The notes under the pieces are model-generated. The model did not search any database and had not been told where the DNA came from. It was given only the letters and a program-made list of their open reading frames with translations. Both the position numbers and the translations under genes were made by a program. This document shows, in pieces, positions 25,135 through 33,415 of a DNA stretch of 64,000 nucleotides; positions within the stretch are counted from its first letter, which is position 1, and each line of letters begins with the position of its first letter. Where the stretch lies: NCBI GenBank assembly GCA_903937385.1, contig CAIZZF010000030.1, positions 62,001 through 126,000 on the forward strand, given 5' to 3'. This stretch comes from an uncultured Holophagaceae bacterium (GTDB taxonomy: Bacteria > Acidobacteriota > Holophagae > Holophagales > Holophagaceae).

Positions 25135-26414
25135 TCGACGTCCTTCGCAGTGGCGGGGAGGATGAGGTCCGCCACCCGGCGGCTGGTGGCCAGCTCCAGG
25201 GCGTCCGGCACTTCCTGGCCCGTGCCCAGGTAGCTGAGGGGGCGCTTGACCCGCACCAGCGTGCTCAGGATGGGGCCGTAGGTGGAGGTCTCGTCCAGCT
25301 TGGTGAAGAGGAGACGCGTGGGGTGCAGGGGCTCGTAGCGCGCGGCGATCTCAGTCAGGTCCCGGGGCTTGGTGGTGGCGGACAGCACCAGGTGGGTCTC
25401 CACGTCCGGCAGCTCCTCGAGCAGGCCCCGCAGCTGGTTCAGGGTCTCCGTGTCCTTGGGGCTGTGGCCGGGGGTGTCGATGAGTACGAGGGCGCGGTCC
25501 TGGTAGAAGCGCAGGGCACCGCGCATGTCCTCCACGGTGAGGGCCACGTGCATGGGCACCTGCAGGATCTGGGCGTACTGCTGAAGCTGGTCCACGGCTC
25601 CCATGCGGTAGGTGTCGAGGGTAAGCAGGGCCACCTTCTGCTTGAGGTGGAGCTGGGCGTAGGCCGCGAGCTTGGCCACGGTGGTGGTCTTGCCCACGCC
25701 CGTGGGGCCCACCAGCGCCGCCACCCGCATCTTCCCGGGCTCCACCTGGATGGGGGGCGCCACCGGGATGAAGTCGGCGATGACCCGGCGCAGGAAGAGG
25801 CGCGCCCGCTCGGCGTTCACGGCGCCCGTGGCCGAGTCGCCCTCCTGGTCCGTGAGGGCGCGCTGGGCATGCTCGCAGAGGCGCAGCGCGATGACGGGTT
25901 CCACGTCGTTGGCGACGAGGTCGCCGTAGAGCTCCAGCAGGCTCGAGGGCAGGTGGAGCTGGGCCGGGGGCATGCCCTGGCGCTGGATGCGGCTGAGCAG
26001 CGCCTTCATCTGGTCCAGCTCTTTCAGGATCGAGCCGTTGCGCTGCTCGTTGTCCTTGAGGGCTGCCACGGCGCCCTTGATCTCCAGCAGCTCGCGGCGC
26101 AGGGGCTGCAAGTCCATGGGCGGCGCGGGGGGGGCCGGGGGTGGGACTTGCCGGGTAGCGCGGGTGGGGGGGGTGGCCAGGGGTGCCCGCAGGCCGTAGG
26201 TGAGCGCGGGGGGGGCGGAGGCCGCCGGGGGAACCCCCGCCTGGGCTTCGTCCACGGCCGCCGTGACCTCGATGATCGACTCTTCCCCGGTGCCCGAGGC
26301 CGCCGGGCGCCGCCGGGTGCGGGTGGAGAGGATGAAGGCCTCTTCGCCCATGTCCTTCTTCACGACGTCGAGGGCGTCCTGCATCGAGCCGGCTTCAAAG
26401 GTCTTCACGCGCAT
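25131..26414 (-). CDS. flhF: Flagellar biosynthesis GTPase FlhF
   Basis: A 427-aa SRP-type GTPase that recruits the early flagellar base to its cellular site. The basic N-terminal B domain begins MRVKTFEAGSMQDALDVVKKDMGEEAFILSTR. A proline-rich linker follows at about 60-105. The G domain has G1 GPTGVGKT (236-243), LLTLDTYRMGAVDQL, G3 DTPGHSPKD and FTKLDE. An AAGGG element precedes the ATG. It is co-transcribed between flhA and flhG. Confidence 0.96.
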   Translation of the reverse strand: MRVKTFEAGSMQDALDVVKKDMGEEAFILSTRTRRRPAASGTGEESIIEVTAAVDEAQAGVPPAASAPPALTYGLRAPLATPPTRATRQVPPPAPPAPPMDLQPLRRELLEIKGAVAALKDNEQRNGSILKELDQMKALLSRIQRQGMPPAQLHLPSSLLELYGDLVANDVEPVIALRLCEHAQRALTDQEGDSATGAVNAERARLFLRRVIADFIPVAPPIQVEPGKMRVAALVGPTGVGKTTTVAKLAAYAQLHLKQKVALLTLDTYRMGAVDQLQQYAQILQVPMHVALTVEDMRGALRFYQDRALVLIDTPGHSPKDTETLNQLRGLLEELPDVETHLVLSATTKPRDLTEIAARYEPLHPTRLLFTKLDETSTYGPILSTLVRVKRPLSYLGTGQEVPDALELATSRRVADLILPATAKDVE

Positions 26415-26424
26415 GGGCGGCCCT

Positions 26425-28527
26425 TCATGACACAGTTCCCAGGTTCACGACGCGGACATCCATGGGCACTTCGCTGTGGCTCAGCACCACCAGCTGGGGC
26501 AGAGCCCGCTCCAGGAGCCGTCGCAGGTGGGGGCGTACCACGGGGTTGGTGAGCAGCACCGGCTGGGCCCCGGGCAGCAGGGCGGCGATGCCGTTGGCGA
26601 TGCGGTTCAGCAGCTCCTGGGTGCGGCCGGGCTCGAGGGCCAGGAAGCTGCCCCGGTCCGTCTGCTCGATGCCGCCCTGGAGGGTCTGCTCCAGGTTCGG
26701 ATCCAGGACCAGGACACCCAGCTCCCCCGTCTCGGACAGGTGGGGGCTGGTCAGCACCCGGCCCATGGCCTGGCGGACGTATTCGGTGATGAAGCCGACA
26801 TCCTTGGTCATGGCCGCGGCGTCGGCGGTGGCCTCCAGGATGCGGCCCAGATCCCGCACAGGGACCCGCTCGCGCAGCAGGTTGTGCATCACCTTCTGCA
26901 GAGTGGTCACGGTGATCACGTTGGGGATGAGGTCGTCCACCAGGCGGGGGCTCGACTCCTTGAGGTTGTCCAGCAGGTGCTGGACCTCGGGCCGCCCCAG
27001 CATCTCCGGTGCGTGCTGCTTGATCAGCTCGGAGAGGTGGGTGGTCAAGACGGTGGCAGGTTCTACCACGGTGTAGCCCAGCAGCTGGGCCCGGTCCCGG
27101 AGGTTGTCGGGGATCCAGTAGGCGGGCAGGCCGAAGGCGGGCTCGGAGGTGGGAGTGCCCGCGAGCTCCTCCGTGGCGGTGCCGGGATTCATGGCCAGGA
27201 ACTGGGCCGGCTGCAGCTCCGCCCGGGCGATCTCCTCGCCCCGCAGCAGGATGCGATAGGCGTGGGGGGCCAGCTGCAGGTTGTCCCGGATGCGCACGGG
27301 CGGCACCACGATGCCCAGCTCCTGGGCCATCTGGCGCCGGACGCCCTTGATGCGCTCGAGCACGGTGCCACCCTGGTTCACGTCGAGCAGGGGGATCAGG
27401 CTGTAGCCCACTTCCAGTCCCAGGGGATCGACCTTGAGGAGGCCCTCCACCTTGTCCGCGGACTCAGCCGCGGCAACCTTGGCCCTTTCGGCGGCGGCCA
27501 CCTGGTCTGCCTCGGTGGCCGGAGCCCCCTGGGGCAGCTTCCAGGCCGCGTAGGCCATGACGCCGAAGATGGAACCCATGACCCAGAAGGGGAAGAGGGG
27601 CAGGCCCGGCACGGCGCCGAAGAGGAAGAGCACCGCCGTGGCGATGGCCAGCGGCCGGTGGTCCGCGCCCATCTGGCCCAGGACCTGGCTGCCCAGGCCC
27701 GTGGCATCGCTGCCGCTGCGGGTGGTCAGGATGGCGCCGCCTACGCTGATGAGCAGGCTGGGGATCACTGTCACCAGGCCATCGCCCACGGTCAGCAGGG
27801 TATAGACCTCAAGGGCCTGCATCACGGGCAGGTTGTAGCGGACCACCCCCAGGATGATGCCCGCCACGATGTTGACCGCCAGGATGATCAGGGCCGCCAC
27901 AGAGTCCCGCTGCGTGAACTTCACGGCGCCGTCCATGGCTCCGTAGAAGCCGGCCTCCTCCTGGAGGTCCTTGCGGCGCTTGCGGGCTTCCTGCTCGTCG
28001 ATGTAGCCCGCGTTCAGGTCGGCGTCGATGGCCATCTGCTTGCCGGGCAGGGCATCCAGGGTGAAGCGGGCGGTGACCTCGGCGATGCGGCCCGCGCCAT
28101 GGTTGATGACCAGGAACTGGATGGCCAGCAGGATGAGGAAGACCACCAGGCCGATGACATAGCTGCCACCCACCACGAACTGGCCGAAGGCCTTGACCAT
28201 GTGACCGGCGGCGTCGGCGCCCTGGTCGCCTGCATAGAGCAGAATTCGCCGGGTGGTGGCCACGTTGATGGCCAGACGGAAAAGTGTCACCACCAGCAGC
28301 ACGGACGGGTAGGAGCTGAACTCCTTGGGGCGGGGCACATACATGCCCACCATGAGGATCACGAGGCTCAGGGTGATGTTCAGGACGATCAGCAGATCGA
28401 GCATGAACGCCGGCAGGGGCAGCACCATCACCACCAGCACGATCATGACGAAAATGGGCGCAGCCAAGTCCGACCGCCGGCCGAGGCGGCCCATGAATGG
28501 AAGCAGACGGTCTAGAAAGGTCAACAT
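26425..28527 (-). CDS. flhA: Flagellar type III export protein FlhA
   Basis: A 700-aa inner-membrane export-gate component. The N-terminal half has about eight membrane helices, with the conserved FHIPEP-family stretch FSSYPSVLLVVTLFRLAINVATTRRILL and the cytosolic loop DALPGKQMAIDADLNAGYIDEQEARKRRKD. The C-terminal cytosolic domain includes PPVRIRDNLQLAPHAYRILLRGEEI. Length is normal. It is the first gene of the run; flhB is not visible upstream, where a repeat-bearing spacer begins. Confidence 0.97.
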   Translation of the reverse strand: MLTFLDRLLPFMGRLGRRSDLAAPIFVMIVLVVMVLPLPAFMLDLLIVLNITLSLVILMVGMYVPRPKEFSSYPSVLLVVTLFRLAINVATTRRILLYAGDQGADAAGHMVKAFGQFVVGGSYVIGLVVFLILLAIQFLVINHGAGRIAEVTARFTLDALPGKQMAIDADLNAGYIDEQEARKRRKDLQEEAGFYGAMDGAVKFTQRDSVAALIILAVNIVAGIILGVVRYNLPVMQALEVYTLLTVGDGLVTVIPSLLISVGGAILTTRSGSDATGLGSQVLGQMGADHRPLAIATAVLFLFGAVPGLPLFPFWVMGSIFGVMAYAAWKLPQGAPATEADQVAAAERAKVAAAESADKVEGLLKVDPLGLEVGYSLIPLLDVNQGGTVLERIKGVRRQMAQELGIVVPPVRIRDNLQLAPHAYRILLRGEEIARAELQPAQFLAMNPGTATEELAGTPTSEPAFGLPAYWIPDNLRDRAQLLGYTVVEPATVLTTHLSELIKQHAPEMLGRPEVQHLLDNLKESSPRLVDDLIPNVITVTTLQKVMHNLLRERVPVRDLGRILEATADAAAMTKDVGFITEYVRQAMGRVLTSPHLSETGELGVLVLDPNLEQTLQGGIEQTDRGSFLALEPGRTQELLNRIANGIAALLPGAQPVLLTNPVVRPHLRRLLERALPQLVVLSHSEVPMDVRVVNLGTVS

Positions 28528-28575
28528 ACCGACACCCGCAGGGTCAGGGGCGAGGGGCGTGCCAAGGGGGATTGG

Positions 28576-28685
28576 GGCTGTCGGCTATCGGCAGTCAGCT
28601 GTCAGCTCAAGAAGGGGCCGACCCACCGGGGCCCGGGGGGCGCCGTCACCATAAGCTGATAGCTGATAGCTGATAGCCGACAGCC
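28576..28685. repeat. Imperfect 32-bp inverted repeat
   Basis: 28576-28607 (GGCTGTCGGCTATCGGCAGT...) is an imperfect reverse complement of 28654-28685, which consists of AGCTGAT tandem units followed by AGCCGACAGCC. Fourteen outer bases match perfectly; the inner ones differ by a few substitutions. The two arms are separated by 46 GC-rich bases. A similar AGCTGATAGCTGAT style of spacer repeat occurs between genes in other bacteria. It lies between flhA and yraN-like genes. Confidence 0.6.
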
Positions 28686-28693
28686 AGCGCTGC

Positions 28694-29074
28694 TCAGCGC
28701 TGGATCTTCAGCCCATCCCAGCGCTCGGGCGGGTGACACCGGCACCGCCAGCCGGCCCAACTCACCCGCTGGAAGCTCACGGCTCCGGGCCAGGGCACCC
28801 GATCCAGCCAGGTCTGCAGGGCCCGCTGGAGGCGCAGGCGCTGCTCGGGCTCCAGGGCCGTGTCCGCCCCCACCCAGGCCCCCGCCCGGCGGGCCTTCAC
28901 CTCCAGCAGCCGCAGCTCAGAGCCCCGGCTGAGCAGCAGGTCCAGCTCCCAGCGACCCAGCTTCTGCCGCCAGGCCACCAGGTCCCAGCCGCGCAGCCAG
29001 AACAGCCAGAGCGTCAGCCGCTCCGACCACACCCCCAGGCGCCGCGCCGCCTCACCCCGCCGGGAACGGGTCAT
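28694..29074 (-). CDS. YraN/UPF0102-like nuclease-fold protein
   Basis: A 126-aa protein with the YraN pattern: RRGEAARRLGVWSERL (helix with Gly-Glu), GWDLVAWRQKLGRWELDLLLSRGSELRLLEVKARR. The E-L-D...E-V-K arrangement (Glu43, Asp45, Glu58, Lys60) matches the PD-(D/E)xK nuclease-like core of UPF0102. The C-terminal part after 100 (FQRVSWAGWRCRCHPPERW) is divergent. The start at 29074 lacks a clear Shine-Dalgarno, and the sequence just upstream is a repeat element, so the native 5' region may have been disrupted. Function in this family is not settled. Confidence 0.65.
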   Translation of the reverse strand: MTRSRRGEAARRLGVWSERLTLWLFWLRGWDLVAWRQKLGRWELDLLLSRGSELRLLEVKARRAGAWVGADTALEPEQRLRLQRALQTWLDRVPWPGAVSFQRVSWAGWRCRCHPPERWDGLKIQR

Positions 29075-29091
29075 AACAAGGGCCAAAAGGG

Positions 29092-29217
29092 GGAAAGCAA
29101 CAAACTCTCGCAGAGGGGCCCGGAGAAAGCAGAGGCTGCGGAGATTCGTGCCTGTGCGTTCATTCCTCAGCGCCCTCCGCCCTCTCCGCGCCCCTCTGGG
29201 TGAGTGGTTTTCTTTTC
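29092..29217. mobile_element. Degenerate copy of the GCAACC...CTCTGCGAG terminal-inverted-repeat element
   Basis: The left part (AAAGCAACAAACTCTCGCAGAGG) and right part (CCCCTCTGGGTGAGTGGTTTTC) resemble the two ends of the better kept copies at 39305-39419 and 49067-49171, and the middle shares CTCAGCGCCC and GCGGAGA-type motifs. It is the most diverged of the three and occupies nearly all of the spacer between two minus-strand genes. It has no coding capacity. Confidence 0.6.
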
Positions 29218-29226
29218 GTACTGTCC

Positions 29227-29796
29227 CTACTCGTCCCGCCGGGGCAGCAGCAGGCTGCGCTGGACGCGCTCGAGGTTGCCGTGGATGCGGACGATCTTCC
29301 AGGCCAGGACCATGGCGTAGCCCAGCCAGACCCAGAGGAGCCGGGGGTCCACCGGGGTGCGCTTGAGGGCGTCGGTGCCCAGGTCCAGCCGGAGGCCCTG
29401 GAGATACCAGACCACGACGCCAAAGGCGATGATCAGGTAGCCCCAGCGAATCCAGTAGGGCCGGAGGCCTTCCTTGACCTTCCAGCGCAGCAGCAGCCAG
29501 CGGTCGAAGCGGTCGCTCTTCTCCTCCGTGAAGTGGAGGGCCAGCAGCTGGTCCACGAGGGGGGCGTAGCGGTGCGCCTTCAGCTCCTGGATCTCCTCCT
29601 CGCCGTTCACCTTGCGCAGGAAGGCCGAGCGGATCTTGCCGATGCACTCTTCCCAGGGGGCCTCCTCCCGCTGCAGCGAGAGATGCAGGCGCACCAGCCC
29701 GACCCAGAGCAGAGCCTGGGCCAGGAGCACCGCCCAGAGGGACATGCCCTGCCAGCCCTGGGTGCGGACGAGATCGAGGAAACGGGAGAGATCCAT
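29227..29796 (-). CDS. Membrane protein of unknown function (189 aa)
   Basis: A 189-aa protein with three likely membrane helices: MSLWAVLLAQALLWVGLVRLHL (18-39), WIRWGYLIIAFGVVVWYLQ (about 114-132) and LLWVWLGYAMVLAWKIVRI (about 153-171). A charged central region (EEEIQELKAHRYAPLVDQLLALHFTEEKSDR) lies between the first two. No family is recognised. It ends with a basic tail (RSLLLPRRDE). It is divergent from the 57-aa gene with about 87 bp between. Confidence 0.6.
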   Translation of the reverse strand: MDLSRFLDLVRTQGWQGMSLWAVLLAQALLWVGLVRLHLSLQREEAPWEECIGKIRSAFLRKVNGEEEIQELKAHRYAPLVDQLLALHFTEEKSDRFDRWLLLRWKVKEGLRPYWIRWGYLIIAFGVVVWYLQGLRLDLGTDALKRTPVDPRLLWVWLGYAMVLAWKIVRIHGNLERVQRSLLLPRRDE

Positions 29797-29883
29797 CCCG
29801 GCAGTTTAGCCGAGGGGCCAAAGCGGGGCCGGGAACCATGTAGCCTGGATGGGGCCGGACGCGAGCCGACCCAGGAGGATGGC

Positions 29884-30057
29884 ATGGGCACCGAAGAACT
29901 GAAGTCAGCGACGAACTGGGCCAAGGAACTGGGCGTGTCGGAGAAGAAGCTCAAGGATGCCCTCAAGGCCGCCGGCATCGAGCCCGACGCCAAGAAGGGC
30001 GTCTGCGCCTTCTACTCCAAGGCCTCCGCCGAGAAGGCCAAGAAGGCGATCAAGTAG
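29884..30057 (+). CDS. Small basic protein with IF2_N-like fold signature (57 aa)
   Basis: Starts at ATG 29884 with a near-perfect AGGAGG five bases upstream. The 57-aa product is Lys-rich: NWAKELGVSEKKLKDALKAAG resembles the helical N-terminal module of translation initiation factor IF-2 (AKELGVS-KE-LK-AG), followed by a basic Ala/Lys helix (KASAEKAKKAIK). It may bind nucleic acid, but this is inference from composition and the short similarity. It is a standalone gene followed by a repeat region. Confidence 0.65.
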   Translation: MGTEELKSATNWAKELGVSEKKLKDALKAAGIEPDAKKGVCAFYSKASAEKAKKAIK

Positions 30058-30201
30058 GCGCCTGGCACAGCCCCAGCCATTCGAGCGCAAAAGCGGAACC
30101 ACCGATTCCGCAGATGACACAGATGGGCGCCGACCCAGCAGGGCGAGCCACGACCTATCCCTGCAATCACCGGCCGAGATTTTCAAGCAAAAGCCAAATC
30201 A

Positions 30202-30297
30202 GCCACCGATGAACACCGATAAAGACATGATAAAAACCATTAAATAGATCCATTTAGTTATTTCTTTATCAGCTTTTAATCGGTGTTCATCGGTGGC
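30202..30297. mobile_element. Palindromic MITE-like element
   Basis: A 19-bp perfect terminal inverted repeat (GCCACCGATGAACACCGAT at 30202-30220 and its complement at 30279-30297) encloses 58 AT-rich bases with no ORF. The spacer before it (30093-30125) contains ACCACCGATTCCGCAGATGACACAGA-like sequence, another repeat style with a related start. The element ends exactly where the transposase remnant begins. Confidence 0.65.
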
Positions 30298-30539
30298 AAA
30301 AAAGCATTTCTAGCTTATCGGCTAGCCTCAGCCTGAAAAGCCGTCCGCAGACCCGCAACGGCAGAACCAGCCGGCACCGCTGGGTGCCCTGGGCGCAGTT
30401 CCTGCTCAAGGTGTTCTCGGTGGTCGTCCTGGTCTGCCCTTGCTGCGGCATTCGCATGCGACGTATCGCCGTCACCCAGCAGCCTCGTGTCATCGCCGCG
30501 ATCCTCGATTGCCTCACCCAGAAGGAACAACGGCCTTGA
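30298..30539 (+). pseudogene. C-terminal remnant of an IS91-like transposase
   Basis: An open frame with no start codon ends at TGA 30537-30539. Its translation includes HRWVPWAQFLLKVFSVVVLVCPCCGIRMRRI, followed by a helix RVIAAILDCL. The pattern W-A-LL-VF then CPxCG and IAxIL matches the C-terminal zinc-binding end of IS91-type (Y2/HUH) transposases. The catalytic region is missing. The following 30540-30766 shows no gene I can support and may be further decayed mobile DNA. Confidence 0.5.
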
Positions 30540-30766
30540 TGGGGTGCCTTCTCCCCTGGCAGAAGGGATAGAGCACGAATACCCATGTTCGACAGGCATC
30601 CCTTCCAAGGTCGCGCCGCGAGGCGTTCTCGTATGCGACCCCGAAGATCAAAGCATCCTCCAGTCACGAAGCCCCTCTCTGACCAAGCCACATGGTTAGG
30701 CCGGGTGCGGTTCGATTCACGCCGAAGCCTGCGTCGGAAGCGCTCCTTGAGGGGGCGAGGTGGACC

Positions 30767-33367
30767 TCACCCCAGCCCAATGCTCTCAAGGTGCGCCTGG
30801 AACTCCCGCAGGCTGAAGGGCTTGGGCAGTAGGGTGACACCCGGATGGGCCGAGGCTAGGGTGAGCGCGGCCTGGTCTGTCCGGCCTGTAGAGAGAAGGA
30901 CGGGGACCTTTGGGTGCAACATTCGAAGGCGAGGCAGGGTCCCGGTCCCGCCCAGTCCGGGCATATTCATGTCCAGGATGACCAGGTCAGGCTCAAGGCC
31001 GGCTTCGAGCACGTCCAGGGCCTCCTCGCCACTCCGGGCTATGTCGACCGCGGTGTGGCCCAGCGCCTCCAGGCTCGCCTGGCAGGAGATCTGGATCAGT
31101 TCGTCGTCATCCACCAGAAGGACCTTGAGGGATCTAGGGGAGGGCCGCGGGTCCTGGGACTTTGCCGGTTCTGTGGGCTGGACAGCGGGTTCTTGCTCGC
31201 AGGTGGGGAAGCGAAGAATCACAAGGGTGCCCTGGCCGGGCTCACTCTGGATCGTCATCTGCCCGCGGTGGGCCTTCACGGTGCTGAAGACCATGGACAG
31301 GCCAAGCCCTGTGCCCCGGCCGGTTTCCTTGGTGGTGAAGAACGGGTCCATCGCCTTCTCCAGCACCGCCTTGGGCATCCCAATCCCATTGTCTTCAACC
31401 ATGACTTCGACCCAGTCCTGGTCGATATTCCGGGTGTGCAGGGTGAGGATGCCATTTTCGGGCATGGCATCCACTGCATTGACGCACAGGTTCATGAAGG
31501 CATGGGCCAGGGCGCTGGCATCGCCCAGGATGGGGCGAAGCTCACCCTCCAAGTCCATATCCAGCCGGACCTTGGACAGGGTCGTCCGCTCCAGAAGCGC
31601 AACTTCCTCCCTGAGAATCGCATTCAGGTCGAGCTTGTTGTTCTTAGCGGGGCTATGCCGGGCAAAGTTCAGAAGGCTCTTGACCATCTTGCCGCCTCTT
31701 TCAGTGGCTTTGCAGATGGTGCCAAGGGCCTGGTAAAGGGGACTGCCGGGAGGTTGGCTCTCGATGTGGGCCGATGCCAGACCGAGGATGGCTCCCAGGA
31801 CATTGTTCATGTCGTGGGCGACGCCCCCGGCCAAGGTGCCGAGGCTCTCCATTTTTTGGGATTGCAGCAGTTGGGCTTGGAGCTTGGACTTCTCCGCCTC
31901 AGCTTGGCGGGCTTCGGTGACGTCCCGGTTGATGCCGACCATTCGAACCGGAGTGCCTTCCTGGTCTCTCAGCACCTTGGCATTGGCCTTGATCCAGCGG
32001 ACCGTCCCGTCCCGGTGCCGGACCCGGAATTCCGTGTCGAATGGAGCTTCGCCCCTGATGGTGGCCTCGCACTCCCGAATCGCCCTCTCCAAGTCCTCCG
32101 GATGCAGGCCGTCCTTCCAGTCCTGCAGGGTGCCATTGCTTTCCTGGCGGGTTGTTCCGTAGAACTCAAACATCTGGTCATCCCAGATCATGGTTCCCGA
32201 CAGGAGGTCCCAGTCCCATACGGCTAAATGGGCGGAGTCCGTCGCAAGCTGCATACGCTGATTGCTCTCCCGAAGGGCCTCCTCCTTCCGCTCCAGCGCG
32301 GTGATGTCGTGCCCAATCCCCAGCACGCCGACGATCCTTCCCTCTTCATCGAGCATCGGCGTTTTGATCGTATCCAGCAGTGCGCGATGGCCATCATCCG
32401 CAAAGACAATCCATTCCTCGTTCCTGCAGGGTCTACCAGCGGCCATGGCCTTGCGGTCATGCTCCCGGAACGAGTCTGCCGTTTCCTTGTCCACAAAATC
32501 GTAGTCCGTCTTGCCACAGATGTCTGATTCGCTAGCCCCGATGAAGCGCTCGAACATCTTGTTGCAGGACAGGTAGACGCCGTCAGAGTCCTTCAGCCAG
32601 ATCATGTCAGGGATCGTGTTGACCAGGGTGCGATAGCGCTTCTCACTCTCATAGAATCGTTTGGCCTCCCCCTTCAGCTCGGTGTAGCGAGAGTCGAGCA
32701 GGGACACCATGGTTCCCAAGGACAGGCGCAGTACGTCCAACTCCCCTCTGAATACATAGTCATCAAGGGGAGCGGGTTGCCTCTCTCCGCTGCTAACCGA
32801 GACGGCGTATCTTTCAAGGTTTTTGAGTGGCCTCAGCACGCTCCTGTTCAAAATATAGTAAAGGCAGTAGATAAGCAGGAAGTCCAGCAGCAGGATGCTG
32901 ACCAGGAGATAGAGACTGTTGGTCGCGATCTGCTGTCTCAAGAAGTTTGTGGTTGCTGTCAGCGTGATGGTTCCAAGCTGCTCACCATCGAAAAGGATTG
33001 GTAACTCCTTGGTGAGACTTCCTGACTGGATTCTTGCCGGCTCGCCCGTGACAGGCCTCCATCTGTCATCCCGGCTTCGGGCATAGACACTGTCATTCGT
33101 TTTGACAACGACTGCGGTGAGCACTCTGTCCTTCATCGCCGCATCGAGCACCCTCTCGACCTGGGGCTTGTCGATGGTCCAGAGGGCTGCGGCAATGGAG
33201 GTCTGAAGCTGTTCTGTCGTTAAGGTCAGCCGAGTGTTTAGCCTATCAATTTCATTATTTCGGTTGATGACAGCATTCAGCAGAGCGTAAATCAATAAAA
33301 AAACCGTTGCTACCGCCACGAATGACGAGATCAGGAGCGTTGATAGAGAGCGACTTCTCGCCAGCAT
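30767..33367 (-). CDS. Membrane hybrid histidine kinase (two PAS, HisKA, HATPase, receiver)
   Basis: An 866-aa sensor kinase. TM1 is about 10-32 and TM2 151-173, with a periplasmic domain of about 115 residues between them. Two PAS domains follow (about 240-360 and 370-490; the second has the PAC-type GTVRWIKANAKVL). The kinase core has LAGGVAHDMNNVL (His518), N-box NLCVNAVDA, EDNGIGMP, FFTTKE and GTGLGLSMV. A C-terminal receiver has DDD near its start and phospho-acceptor Asp799 (ILDMNMPG). It is 48 bp downstream of a periplasmic binding protein gene, suggesting the pair senses that protein's ligand. No DNA-binding output regulator is adjacent. Confidence 0.92.
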   Translation of the reverse strand: MLARSRSLSTLLISSFVAVATVFLLIYALLNAVINRNNEIDRLNTRLTLTTEQLQTSIAAALWTIDKPQVERVLDAAMKDRVLTAVVVKTNDSVYARSRDDRWRPVTGEPARIQSGSLTKELPILFDGEQLGTITLTATTNFLRQQIATNSLYLLVSILLLDFLLIYCLYYILNRSVLRPLKNLERYAVSVSSGERQPAPLDDYVFRGELDVLRLSLGTMVSLLDSRYTELKGEAKRFYESEKRYRTLVNTIPDMIWLKDSDGVYLSCNKMFERFIGASESDICGKTDYDFVDKETADSFREHDRKAMAAGRPCRNEEWIVFADDGHRALLDTIKTPMLDEEGRIVGVLGIGHDITALERKEEALRESNQRMQLATDSAHLAVWDWDLLSGTMIWDDQMFEFYGTTRQESNGTLQDWKDGLHPEDLERAIRECEATIRGEAPFDTEFRVRHRDGTVRWIKANAKVLRDQEGTPVRMVGINRDVTEARQAEAEKSKLQAQLLQSQKMESLGTLAGGVAHDMNNVLGAILGLASAHIESQPPGSPLYQALGTICKATERGGKMVKSLLNFARHSPAKNNKLDLNAILREEVALLERTTLSKVRLDMDLEGELRPILGDASALAHAFMNLCVNAVDAMPENGILTLHTRNIDQDWVEVMVEDNGIGMPKAVLEKAMDPFFTTKETGRGTGLGLSMVFSTVKAHRGQMTIQSEPGQGTLVILRFPTCEQEPAVQPTEPAKSQDPRPSPRSLKVLLVDDDELIQISCQASLEALGHTAVDIARSGEEALDVLEAGLEPDLVILDMNMPGLGGTGTLPRLRMLHPKVPVLLSTGRTDQAALTLASAHPGVTLLPKPFSLREFQAHLESIGLG

Positions 33368-33415
33368 CCATCATCCTAAAAAGAAAGCGAGTGACAAAAC
33401 CAAGCAGGACATTCT

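Noticed and set aside
28694-29839. 381-aa frame continuing upstream of the yraN-like gene
   Set aside because: The upstream two-thirds is another phase of the 29.2-kb membrane-protein gene and of a repeat element; only the last 126 residues show family features.
30313-30325. TTATCGGC as a minus-strand sigma-28 -10 box
   Set aside because: It lies inside the transposase remnant, with no TAAA box at the right distance and no gene downstream on that strand.
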